Below, piece by piece: positions 40,512-52,296 of a stretch of 64,000 bases of DNA. The position numbers were made by a program, and so were the translations under genes. This stretch comes from Chrysomallon squamiferum (lineage: Eukaryota > Mollusca > Gastropoda > Neomphalida > Peltospiridae). Within the stretch, counting starts at the first letter, position 1. Every line of letters starts with the position of its first letter. The stretch spans positions 934,001 through 998,000 of the forward strand of contig CM022670.1 in NCBI GenBank assembly GCA_012295275.1, given 5' to 3'. The notes under the pieces are model-generated. The model was not told the DNA's origin and ran no database searches. It saw only the letters and a program-made list of their open reading frames with translations.

Positions 40512-42571
40512 ATTATTATTAGCAATAATACATAATTTGCATCAGGTTATACGAGGTATTTCCTTTGAGTACTTTCTAAGATGGAATTGGTTTAATCCAA
40601 GCATTATAATAAGAAGATATTTTCATAAAACATATCCAGCTTATTTTTATGGAAAATCCAATCCATTTTTGTTCAATAGGACCAACGCTGTAGTTTGCAC
40701 AATGTTGTGGGCTTGCTTGTTTTCACAGCAATTCCTAACAAGACTTCTGATCAAATAATTTTCTTGCAGTAATACTTCAGCTTGCATCAGAGCTTGTTTG
40801 TGTAGTACTTTTGACCCAGACTTTTTGAGCACCACTAATCTTAATATCATTTCAAATGTGCTGCCTTTGAAGATAACTCAGTAGAGTCTTCACTGATTCA
40901 CTGGAGTCTGGACTAAACTGTGCTTGGTAAGTGACTGGATTATGAGCAGTCACACTCAAGTATGGGTGACTTGTGCTGTTAGTCACACACACTGAGCACA
41001 TTTTATAGTTTGTTTAGTAATCCAGTGTGAGTAGGCCTGTAGAACAGTGTTTAGTAATCAAAGGGTGAGTAGATGTTTAAAGTACAAATATCGCTGTCTT
41101 GTTGTTAGTGGTTATTTCACTGTCTGCAACCAGGCTGAACACGTAGGCTAATAGGTCACTTAGTCTGCTGGGAATTTTTGTTCCAGCTGTGCATGATAAG
41201 GCATATTCTTTTTCCACCTGATTTCCTAATAGGTATGTTTACATTTTTCAATTTTTTTTTTTATTATAATTCTTTACCCATTTTAAACTTTTTTTGTTTG
41301 GTTTAATATTTCATGAACTGCATTGGTTAGGTTTTAAATTGTGTTCTGTTGTGTGTTGTCAGCTTTTAAGGTTTTTTTTTTTTTTTTTTTGGAGAAAAAC
41401 TTGTATGATTGATTTAATTTTAATCTTGGATCATAATATTTTAACACATGGTTTGATAATTATGTATTTCAGTTAACATTTTTTGGTATTTTGACTCAGA
41501 TGAAAAGAGGTTTTAAAAAATGATTGAATCAGTCTGCCATTCACTGACTAATTTTTTCATTTTTGGTATCATGCTGCATTAACTTTAGTCAGTTCATTAA
41601 ATTAATGTAAATATTGCGAGTGAAATGTTTTATTTTATAATTACTCATTCATAAAATTTTTTGTATGCACCTCCTGACATCTGGAGTATATGTACAAGTA
41701 TGCATCCAAGTGTACAAGTCAAGATATCTTAAATAACTCATGTAACAAAATAGTGCAGAATCTTTATGTAATATTTATTAATATATTTTCTGTTTTCTTC
41801 TTTTCTTTTTTTATATTATGATTTTAGAGAATTTAAATTTTTTTGTATTGATATTTAGTGAACAATTATATTGTCACAATTTAGTGATCTAGATCAATTA
41901 CATTTTCAACCCTTAAAATTCCAGTGTTAAATTTATTACCTTGGGTTTCTTGAGTAATTTTTGGGTAAAAAATATACAAGTTAGTATTACTTCTCTACAG
42001 GCTTGGTATCCTAAATGCTATTCACAAATGTAAGCCCTATTTTCTGTAGCTTACTGTGTGTGCAGTTGGATGTTAAATTGTCCATTTGTCAACTTGACCA
42101 TGATTGTTTTTCATTTTTAGAGATGTATGAAGTTGTATTGGCAGAAAGTTGTTGATTATGTGCAGGCATGACTTGTAAAAAATATTAGTTATACATTTGC
42201 ATACACCATGCAAAAATAATTAACAAGTTCTTATTTTCGTAAGTCCTGCACAAACAAAATGTATCTTTGAATTTAATGAAATGTAAACAATGACAATTAT
42301 TTTATGAAAACTGATACATATCTAACTAATTTAAGGACATTTATAAATTATTTTAAATGTAATTTTAAAAATCTTCATTAATTCATTGTAAGTAATCAAG
42401 TATTGTAAATCTAAAATGAAAGTAATGACAAACCAAATAACAAGATCAATACTGGTTTTAAAATTTTTTTTCATTTCATAAATTTGTATTTTATTTTTTT
42501 TTTTTTTTTTTTTTATTATTTCAGGTATAGTCTTTGAGAAACAGCGAAGAATAGTTGAGAAAAGTTTATTA

Positions 42572-44815
42572 ATGATGGCATCTCCCACTCCTTCTCAGAG
42601 TGATACCCTTACTACTGCTTCCAACTCCTCCGACAGCGAGATGGAATCAGCAGGCGTGAACACAAGGTGCAGTCTGTGCAACGACACGTTCTCCATGCCA
42701 AAAGTCCTCAGCTGCTTTCACACATTTTGTCAGCCATGTCTGGAGAAGTCGCAGGAAGAGCCTGACAAAGTGTCCTGTCCTGAATGTCACTTCGATACAT
42801 ACCTTGGTGCTGAGGGCTTGGCAGGTCTCAAGCCAGATTACGCAATTAGCAACATTCTAGAGTCATCAGCCCTTGACACAAGTGCCTTACACTGTACTGG
42901 GTGCAAAAGCAAGGAGACCAATGCTGTGGCGAGATGCTTCGACTGCGCCAACTTTCTTTGTGCCAACTGTGTCATGGCTCACCAGTTTATGCATTGTTTT
43001 GAAGGTCATCGAGTTGTCAGCTTGGGTGACCTTCAGCTGAAGCAAGAGGAAGGAGGCAGCAAGGCTGACAAGCCGGTCAACTGTCCAAGACACAAGAACG
43101 ACGTATTGAAGTTCTTCTGTAAAACCTGTGTCCAGCCAATCTGTAAGGAGTGTACTGTCTTTGACCATGGCCGTGGACACGAGTGTCAGTTTCTCATGGA
43201 TGTAGCAGAGAAACAGATTGACATGCTCAGGCATGTAGAAAATGAAGCGAGAACCAAAATAAGTGACCTGAGAGTGTCTGCTAAAGGAATTGAGCATTTC
43301 TCCAGCACCCTGCAGTCTCACTACCACCAGGCTCAAAACGACATCAACGACACATACAACTTCTACCGTGCCATGCTGGAAGAGAGAAAAGCAGAGGCAC
43401 TGAAAGAGCTGGACCAGGCATTCAACACCAAGCAGGTTGCTATTAGTACACTGGCTCAGAAGATGCAGGAAAGTGTGGAGAAACTGTATCAAGGAGCTGA
43501 GTTCATTGACAAGTTACTCAAACATGCATCAGTCACAGAAGCCCTGATGGTAAAAAACTTTGTTGAGCAACGCTTCCAGAACATCTACAACTTCTTGCCA
43601 GAGGAGGACAACCAGAATTACTTTGAGATTGAGTTTGTTTCCAACTTCCAAGCCATACAGACAGGAATCCGCAACACTTTTGGTTATGTGAGGCAGGGAA
43701 ATGAACTTGCCCCCATCCAGAAACCACAGCCCATCGCACGTCCAACGACTAATGGTTTCATTACTCCACCTAATCTGACAAATGGTCACATTTTTGAGAC
43801 AGTGAGTCTCACTAAAGACTTTGGCAGCACAAGTCTCATATTCCCACCAACAGACACAAACCAGTACGAGAAGTGGTCCAGTGGTCTGGACATCATGCAG
43901 AACGGCATCGATGTCTTCTCACCCACACCATCCGATTCCATTGCTGACTTGACATCAAAACTAATCAACTCCAGCATCTATCCACCGAAATCTCAGATCA
44001 GGCGCCAGAAAATGATCTACCATTGTCGCTTCGGTGAATTTGGAGTTCTTGAAGGACAGTTCACAGAACCCAGTGGTGTTGCTGTCAATGCTCAGAATGA
44101 CATCATTGTGGCTGACACCAACAATCATCGCATTCAGATCTTTGACAAAGAAGGTCGTTTCAAATTCCAGTTTGGGGAATGTGGAAAGAGAGATGGCCAG
44201 TTGCTCTACCCAAACCGTGTGTCCAATGTCCGTTCATCTGGAGATATTATTGTTACAGAGCGAAGTCCTACCCACCAAATCCAGATCTACAATCAGTACG
44301 GTCAGTTTGTGCGCAAGTTTGGTGCCAACGTTTTACAGCATCCACGTGGGGTCACCGTTGACAACAAAGGCAGAATTGTTATAGTGGAGTGCAAGGTGAT
44401 GCGAGTGATCATCTTCGACCAGTATGGAAATGTCCTCAACAAGTTTGGCTGTTCCAAACATCTTCAGTTTCCCAACAGCGTCGTAGTCAACGACAAGGAG
44501 GAAATCTTCATCAGTGACAACCGTGCCCACTGCGTGAAGGTCTTCAATTACCAGGGAGTCTTCCTCAGACAGATTGGTGGTGAAGGTGTCACCAACTACC
44601 CCATCGGTGTAGGAATCAACATGTCTGGAGAGGTGATCGTCGCAGACAATCATAACAACTTCAACCTTACAATTTTCACCCAAGACGGCCAGCTGATCAA
44701 CGCACTCGAATCCAAGGTGAAGCATGCACAGTGTTTTGACGTGGCCCTCATGGATGATGGCTCGGTGGTCCTTGCCAGCAAAGATTACAAACTGTATATC
44801 TACAAGTACATGTAA
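42572..44815 (+). CDS. brat: Brat-type TRIM-NHL protein
   Basis: A 747-codon coding region in one exon. Brat/TRIM2/TRIM3-family proteins repress mRNA translation through the NHL domain (in flies with Pumilio and Nanos) and restrain growth and neural stem-cell fate; members with a RING can act as E3 ubiquitin ligases. Domains: RING C3HC4 (C33, C36, C48, H50, C53, C56, C69, C72); B-box 1 about 108-146; B-box 2 about 171-203 (C171, H174, C183, C186, C191, C194); coiled coil about 205-320; a Ser/Thr/Pro-rich linker; six-bladed NHL propeller about 478-747, with FTEPSGVAVNAQNDIIVADT, ERSPTHQIQIYNQYGQFVRK and FISDNRAHCVKVFNYQG. These NHL stretches are nearly identical to fly Brat as I remember it. 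Fly Brat lacks the RING; this protein keeps it. There is no filamin domain, unlike LIN-41/TRIM71. The exon opens at the acceptor at 42,524 and its frame is open up to it. The second ATG (42,575) gives MASPTPS, resembling the fly start. Confidence 0.95.
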   Translation: MMASPTPSQSDTLTTASNSSDSEMESAGVNTRCSLCNDTFSMPKVLSCFHTFCQPCLEKSQEEPDKVSCPECHFDTYLGAEGLAGLKPDYAISNILESSALDTSALHCTGCKSKETNAVARCFDCANFLCANCVMAHQFMHCFEGHRVVSLGDLQLKQEEGGSKADKPVNCPRHKNDVLKFFCKTCVQPICKECTVFDHGRGHECQFLMDVAEKQIDMLRHVENEARTKISDLRVSAKGIEHFSSTLQSHYHQAQNDINDTYNFYRAMLEERKAEALKELDQAFNTKQVAISTLAQKMQESVEKLYQGAEFIDKLLKHASVTEALMVKNFVEQRFQNIYNFLPEEDNQNYFEIEFVSNFQAIQTGIRNTFGYVRQGNELAPIQKPQPIARPTTNGFITPPNLTNGHIFETVSLTKDFGSTSLIFPPTDTNQYEKWSSGLDIMQNGIDVFSPTPSDSIADLTSKLINSSIYPPKSQIRRQKMIYHCRFGEFGVLEGQFTEPSGVAVNAQNDIIVADTNNHRIQIFDKEGRFKFQFGECGKRDGQLLYPNRVSNVRSSGDIIVTERSPTHQIQIYNQYGQFVRKFGANVLQHPRGVTVDNKGRIVIVECKVMRVIIFDQYGNVLNKFGCSKHLQFPNSVVVNDKEEIFISDNRAHCVKVFNYQGVFLRQIGGEGVTNYPIGVGINMSGEVIVADNHNNFNLTIFTQDGQLINALESKVKHAQCFDVALMDDGSVVLASKDYKLYIYKYM

Positions 44816-47800
44816 ACTCATTTTTTAAAACTTGTTTTTAAATCAGCCAACGATTTACTAATACTATCAACCCTTCCAGAAAAACATGGGACATTTGGTT
44901 AGTCCTGTGTATAGCATTGATATGTTACGTGTGTGTGTGTGTGTTGTTTTTATTATTATTTTTTTTATTTTATTTTATTTTTTCAAAATCTTTGTTGGGA
45001 TAATTTAGTGCTAGTTTTGAGGCACTGCTTTGAAACATGTTTTTCTGGAAGGGCTTGGTTTGAATTTAATTTTTTTTGTCTCACTCAAGTGTAATTCCAA
45101 CATCACTGGCACTTGTCAGTGTGCTGCAAGAATATTTTAAAATTTTAAAATTTTCATATTCCATTTGTTTTGAGTGTCCTTGGATGCTTCCTGTTTGTCA
45201 TTATAACTAGTCAATTACTCATAATTTGAGATTGGAGTGTTTGTTCCAAACACAATCTTTCATGCAAAAAACTAAACAAAAAGGGTCACATATTTTGATT
45301 TGTTTTAAAAAAAAAAAATAATAAAAACAAAAAAAAACAAAAAAAATTGTAATAATCCTTTCTCAGTATTTAAAATAAAAAAGAATCTTATTTATGTTCA
45401 CTTATAGATGTTACTGTTTGAATGTTTTTATATTTTCGTTGAATCAAATCCACACAAAGCACGTAGCAACAGTTGTCAGTGTGTGATAGCTACAACTACC
45501 ACTACCACGCACCCGACGATACCGGCATGCATGACGATGTTGTCTGCAGCTTGTCGAACTAATCATTGTGATAACGTGGCCTAGTGTTGTGGCTCAGATA
45601 ATAAGCATATTGTCGTCCATTTTGGCCAATTATTTAATTCTGCTGTCATTATTATTATTTTTTTTAAGTTAAGTTATTTTGTTTAATTATAGTTATGCAT
45701 GATGTACAAGCCAGCCATAATTTGGCTTCGGTTATTTATTAGTTGTCGTTTTTTTTTTTCTTTTCTTTTTTGTTTTTTCGTTGTTGATGGTTATGTAATA
45801 TACCCCACCCAAATATATAGTTTCACTAATACTGAGTCAATATATTTATATGCAGAATGTGTTTTTTTGTTGTGTCTGGATGTGCCTACCTCACTAAGTT
45901 GCAATAAAGCTTGTTACGAAATCTATATTATATGTATATCATTTAATGCAAAGTGAACCAAACTTGTTATTGCCATATTGTGGACAAGTTAGCTTCTCTG
46001 TGTATGGCATGTTGTTATTGGACAGCACACTTTGGACACTGGCCTCTTATCCAATCAAAATCATTGGTACATTTTTTTCATGTTGAAATGGAGATTTCAA
46101 AATTTTGTTTAAAATATTAGAAAATAATTACTTTCTGACCAAGATAAAAAAAAATATATATATGTATATATATTTTATTTATTTGACCTTTTTTGTGGTT
46201 AATATTTGCTCAATAAGCCACTTAATGTTCTTTTTCAATAGACATCTTTTAATGAGAAATTCAGCCTAAACATGCAGTGGCTTTCAGAGAGTCAGTTGGT
46301 TTAAACCAGTGAAGTGTTTCAGAGGGTTATTTGGTCTAAATTTGAGAGGGTCCTTTGATCAGACATGGTTTTGGGGATAATTGGTTTTCCAGTGTCCAAC
46401 CTGTGTTGACCCTGTGTGTTACTTAACTGTTTCTGAAAACCAACTGGTTTTTACTATTATCTGTAGTGGCATTTTCCAAGTGTGATATTTTGCTTCTTTT
46501 TTTTTTTTTTTTTTTTTTTTTCAGGTTTTTTTTTTTTTTTTTTTTTTAGTTAATTAATTATTATTACATGTGCAACAGCAGTATTTGATGTCTTCAACAA
46601 TTCTTTGATATTGTACACTTTCACTTTTTTGTTTGTTTATTTAAATCACTGATAAACTGCTGATGTTTGACATGGATTTGCTAAATATGTTGGTTCTGTA
46701 CTGGTTTCTGATTGGTTAATTGATAATTATTATTATGTTTGATTGGTTGGCTTGTACTGTCTGATTGGCCAATCGAACAAAGTTTGACAAATAATGGCAA
46801 GTTTAGGTTTTTTGATTGGATTGTCAAGTATTGAAACAATAAATATGGTATTGTAGCCAAGATAAAATATATATACATATATATATATATTTTTTTTTTG
46901 TATTTTGTTTTAAATAAATGTAAACCTGTAAAAAAAAAATCCTTAAAGACATACAAGTTGATAATAGTAGGCCTTTGTACATTTCTGTTTACAATAGAAA
47001 AATATATATATTTTAGCAAACATTACAACCAAATTTAATTGTTTGGCGATACATATGGAATGTTTACATTAACGTATAAAATTATTAAAGTTGCCCATTA
47101 ACTTGTCTGTCAAATTGAAACAAAGAATGCATCACAGCTTTGATACTACGATCTCCACAATTCAATATCATTTATATATAAACATATATATTCAGTAATT
47201 TATACTTCAGTGGATGTATTTATTTTTATTACTGATTTAATTATTTATTTCATTATAACATCACCATTCCCATCAAAGAATATTTCCACACTTTATCCTC
47301 AGACGACTGCAAAATAATTTTATAATCTAATAATATCAGTAATAACTAAATGAACTGAAACAAAAACGAAGTATGATGAAATACACACAGGCTGGATAAA
47401 TGAAAATTTGTACATCTTTGAAGGTTTTCTAATGATTGTTCTTATTGGCTGTTAGATGTTAGTACAAAAGGGTTGTGTTTACTAATGACAAAAATGTCTT
47501 CCTTATATTTTTTACCTGCCATTTGCACCTTTCTGCATAGAGTAGTACTTTGTTACATAAACATATGCACCTTGGTTAAAATGTCAATTTGCTGTTTGTT
47601 ACTTGTATGTGGGTTTTCTTTAATATTTTCTTTTAAATATATGTATACTGTTAACAAAGCTGAATATTTTTACAGTTTTCAGTCAATTGAGCATTGATAA
47701 AACTGTTGTTATTTTCAAAAAAGAAAAAAAAAAGTTAAAAAATTGTTTTTTTTTTAGTAATGGTGCTTTGTGAATTTTATGAAATAACCTGTTTCCCATT

Positions 47801-48227
47801 TGCCTCAATATAATGTTATTATGCAATTTAATATGGTGTACTTGTGTAGGTCACTTGAATAATTCATACGTGTGTTTGAGATAATTGAACGCTTAAGTTA
47901 TTTTTATTTATTTATTTTTTGAACTTACAGAATAGTGTTTCGTGTCTTGATGATTGTTTGAGTCAGGTCCAACATTTATTTAAAAAATTATTTTTAATTT
48001 TTAATTTTTTTTTTGCCAAAGTGTATCTGAAATTATGAGCCATTACGTTCCATAGCTTTTTTGTTATTATTTTTAACAAAGTCTCAAGACTGTTGTGAAT
48101 GTTGAATCTGTTACAATAAGTAGGTGTATAGTTAACACAGTTGTGTGTGTACTCTTGGTACAGCCATATTGTTTTCCTTTTTATTAATAATAATCATATG
48201 AAAAAAAAAAAAAAAAAAAAATTTATA

Positions 48228-48304
48228 TTAACCCCTGGAGTGCTAGAATGTATGGAGCTCCCTTTTGGACCCACTAACTGTTAAGATAGCATTGGAGGGG
48301 TTAA
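48228..48304. mobile_element. 69-bp TTAA-flanked MITE, piggyBac-like
   Basis: TTAA occurs directly on both sides (48,228-48,231 and 48,301-48,304). Inside, the ends are imperfect inverted repeats, CCCCTGGAGTGCTAG against GATAGCATTGGAGGGG. TTAA target duplication and CCC ends are hallmarks of piggyBac-type elements, so this looks like a very short non-autonomous derivative. Confidence 0.45.
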
Positions 48305-49419
48305 TTGTTAATCATTAATAATATGTGTATTATCTAACATTTTTCATAGCCACTAAACATATCCACATCAGCAGTGGAAGGGTTAATTCTTGTTGGATGT
48401 GCATTTGGTGAATTGGTACTACATTTCATAATGGTGCTTTGTAGCAAAATGCTGTTTAAATGCTGAGAAAGTTTATGAATTAAACAAAACAACAAACATG
48501 TCTAGTCGGAAGTGTTTTTAACCCTTTTGCTGCTGAATCATTTCATTGAGTTAAATCTCAACTGTTAATAATTGTGCATTTTTGATAAATATTTACTTTT
48601 TTTTTTCTTTTTTTTTAAACCCATCTGGTCAGTTTTGATAGAAACGAGCATCATGAGGAGAGTTACAGGAACAAAACATATTATCATGAACAACTTTTTA
48701 TCATTAGCATCATTGTTGTTATTGAAAGATATTTAACTATATTTTGTTATTAAATTTGCTAACAGTTCCAAATTGTTGCTGCATGTCATGGTGCTGATCT
48801 TTATATTTTAGAAGATATCCTGTCTATAACTATACAGCAGGCAGCCATTTTGTTTTTTTCAGTACAAGACTAAGAAAGTATTAATGAACCAAGTACCAGT
48901 TTAGTAATGGTTGTTTGAAAAAAAGAAGAATAATAACTGCAGTGTTGAAAATCAACTTTTAACACCCATTTGCTAAAAATAGTCATGATTAATTTACCAA
49001 AGCACAAAAAGGAGGAAACTGTAGAACAAATTAAGGAAGACATTTTAAGTATAAACAAAATATTTAGGTTCAGAAAATTGTTAAATAAAATTAATTTTTA
49101 TATATATTTTTCTAATGTTTGTGTCAGGATATCTTCCTAAATTTAAAATTCATTTCATATTCATGGATTAGCCACTGCCAGGCTCAGACATAACATGTAT
49201 TTGAATGCATAAATTATGATTAGTACTTAGTGTCTAGCCAATGGCGTGTGTTGTTACATAATGCAATATTCACAAATATGGGTGTGGCAAGCTTTAAGGA
49301 ACTTGTGCTCAGTAATGGCTGTTATATTTCACATAATGTTTTTGTTTGTTATTATAGATTTTTGTTCAAATAACCTTTGCAGTGCTGCTGTATATAAATA
49401 TATTAAAAACAATGAAACG

Positions 49420-49454
<35 letters not shown>

Positions 49455-50612
49455 GAGATAAAATTTCTGTTGTCTTATTTGAACATTCCTTTTTCATCGT
49501 TACCTGTTAGAATTCTTTTCTGTTTTCTGTTCTTTATTATAATTTTTATTATTGAAAATGTAATTATTGGTATAGTATTGCTAAGAATATTTTGAAAAGT
49601 ATTTTATAATTATTGTTGTCATAATTATTGTTAATCAAATAGTCATTAAAAAAAATATGTAGTCACTATTAACCAAATTTATTTTCAAATGTTTTTAATT
49701 ATTGCTTGACTAAATTAAAAATATAAATACAGATATATGGATGTTAGGATTTTTGTTAGCAGAATATCATTATTTAAAAAATATTCATATATTAATTTCA
49801 TATTTTTGTAATGCTTGATTAATTAAATTATTAAATAATTGAATTGAATGAGAAAAGTGGAGGAAAAAAAATCAATTTTGGAGAATTGTTTTTTTTTTAA
49901 ATTAACAAAATGCTTCCACATTTGAGATTACGTTTTTCACAAATGATTTCATTATTTGCTGCCATGACAAGATTTAGTTGTTTACATATCATTGTTTTTC
50001 TTTAGGTTTTAATTTTCTGTTTACAATACATCACTGTAGTAATACAAAGAAAAATAGTGCATGTTACCAGCAATAAACTGATTTTTACTGAGAATTTGAA
50101 TTACATGAAGTTTCATATTTTTATTTTTTTGTTATTTCTTTATATTAAAAAAAGAATTATGCAAAAACGTTTTAAAATTATCATACTTAGGACCATACAA
50201 TTTAATATATTGAAGCAAGATTGTGTATATTTTGGTAAAATTGAAAAAAATAAATGAATTATAAAGTATGTTCGATCTGCATTATGGAAATATTGGATAG
50301 TTAAATTGTCTAAAAATGTTAATTAAAGAAGCAAGAAACCAAAGTTTTAAAATTTTGAAATATATTTTTTTACATTTTCATATCTTTAATATGATTTAAA
50401 AAAACAAACATTTAATTAACTATTTTTTGAAGAAATAAAGTTTAAAGACTAATAGCTGTAATAGGTGAAAATAAGGTTCATCCCTGTTGATTTATTTTGT
50501 ATTTTATTTTATTTTTTTGTTCACTGCCCATTTATTCACATAGACTGCTTGTTACAAATGTTATCACAGATTTTTTTAATGTAAAATAAGATATTGTCAA
50601 TACAAAGGGGCC

Positions 50613-50643
<31 letters not shown>

Positions 50644-50777
50644 TAAGTTTGTTTCACAAGAAATCAAAAAAACTTTTTTAACAATTAAATATTAATTATT
50701 GAAAAACCTGCCAAAATATTGAACCATCATGTTTTTTGTTTGTTTTGGTGTGTGTGTGTGTTGTTGTAGTTAGGAAG

Positions 50778-50821
<44 letters not shown>

Positions 50822-50972
50822 AAGATGTTGAATATTAGTAGTTTAGCAAAAAAAAAAAAAAAAAAAAAAATTTGTACTTGTTATGAAGTTGGAAATTTTG
50901 AAAAATATACAATGTTAAATGTTGCATTTTGTTAACTCTTGGCTTCATTCCACGAGAGGTCGCGCCTGTTCA

Positions 50973-51050
50973 TTCATCTTGTGCTAGGTGGAGGAAATGT
51001 GCTTTGTGCTTTACATGTTGTGAGTTCGAAACCCAGGCACTGCCTGATTG
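50973..51050 (+). mobile_element. tRNA-like remnant (SINE head or tRNA pseudogene)
   Basis: TGTGCTAGGTGG (50,980) resembles an A box and AGTTCGAAACC (51,023-51,033) closely matches a B box, 43 bases apart, as in tRNA genes. The acceptor stem does not pair and no cloverleaf can be drawn, so it is not a working tRNA. No SINE body or poly(A) tail was recognised. Confidence 0.3.
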
Positions 51051-51458
51051 ACCAATTGTTTTATATAAATGAATCCAATGATATGTATTGTCTTTTGTAC
51101 CAGTTAACAGTTAGAAGAAAGAAAGAAAAAAAATAAAAATAATACTAACAAGTTCTAACCCTGCAATTGTCAACACAAATGGAACAAAGATGTTTTTTAA
51201 TAATGCTATTAAAAATTCAAATATATATATATATATATATATATAGATATGTATGTATCAATGACATTTTCAATTGTTTGAAATTTTTTGGGTTTTTAGC
51301 TTCTTTTTCTTGTGTGCTGTGATTATTGGTTTGACAAGTTTTTCAGACGTTTTTAAATTTATTTTTCACGCATGAAAATGTTTTTTGATGGGAAGACAAT
51401 TCTCCTTTTTATAGATTGAACTTTTTGGAAAGATGTTTTGAGCTACTTTTTTGCCTGT

Positions 51459-51492
<34 letters not shown>

Positions 51493-52221
51493 ATTTTTTG
51501 AGACTTGTATGGATTTGTAAGGTAGAATAAACAAGGTTTTTATAAATATATTGTACACATTTGCTTAATTTGTTTTAATTATTTTTTTTTTTTTGACAGT
51601 CGAGTAAATAAAACAAAGAAAGCCAGTATATTTTTCTCACCAATCGCGTCAGTTATATAAAATATGCAAAACTTCTGTGTCGCTCATTATACGGTGAAAT
51701 GCCGTTGCTGTGTGTATGTTGAAATGATGTGCATGCAGTTGTTTGTCTTCTGGTATCAAGGAATGAATACTGATCTGACATTTGAAATCTTTTTTTTTTT
51801 TTCTTCTGTTTTTCTTCTTCCTCCCTGACATGCATAAAGGAAATTTTTTACATGAATTTACATAAACTTTAGAATGTGATCATATGTTCAGTCCTGTTAA
51901 GTTTAAATCTCAAATGTACCCATAACCATTTAATTTTTTCCTACTTTTGTTATTAGATTTAGTGTGATGTGCATTTTTGTTGTCGTTTTTTCTTATATAT
52001 CTGTAAATAAGTTAAATTTATTGATATGTTTTTTTCTGTTTTGTCAGTTTACCAGTTTAGTAGTTTTGTTTACTAAAATATACTCTATTTAATGATTATT
52101 ATTGTATGTGTTTTTTGTTATTTCAGTATTCCATGGTTACAAGTTTTGATTCAGAAAATAAAACCCCCAGTATATGTGTATATATATATGTTCTATTATT
52201 TATTGTTGTTACAGATCATAG

Positions 52222-52296
52222 CCCTTTAACTTGTGGGTTCCATATCATTGTCAAGATACACTAAACTATAACAAGTGTCAAGTTTGAAAGGGTTAA
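52222..52296. mobile_element. 71-bp MITE-like element, piggyBac-like, one TTAA lost
   Basis: CCCTTTAACTTG at the left pairs with CAAGTTTGAAAGGG at the right (52,222-52,292). TTAA follows at 52,293-52,296, but the left flank is ATAG. Size and ends resemble the element at 48,228, though the sequences differ. Confidence 0.35.

Larger units (their letters stand above)
23112..42524 (+). other. Presumed first intron of brat (about 19.4 kb)
   Basis: There is no confident coding exon between the candidate 5' exon and the acceptor TTTATTATTTCAG at 42,512-42,524. Contents: a SINE fossil, four tandem-repeat blocks, one AAT-type microsatellite and an isolated exon-like ORF, each listed separately. It has fewer long dinucleotide microsatellites than the DNA to its left. 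A 102-codon reverse-strand frame at 23,624-23,932 encodes a Lys-rich protein I do not recognise. If the upstream exon model is wrong, this is simply intergenic DNA. Confidence 0.35.

Noticed and set aside
42887-43492. 201-residue reverse-strand frame opposite brat
   Set aside because: It is an antisense shadow of the GC-richer brat coding region, with no motifs of its own. The same holds for the 162-residue frame at 44,333-44,821.
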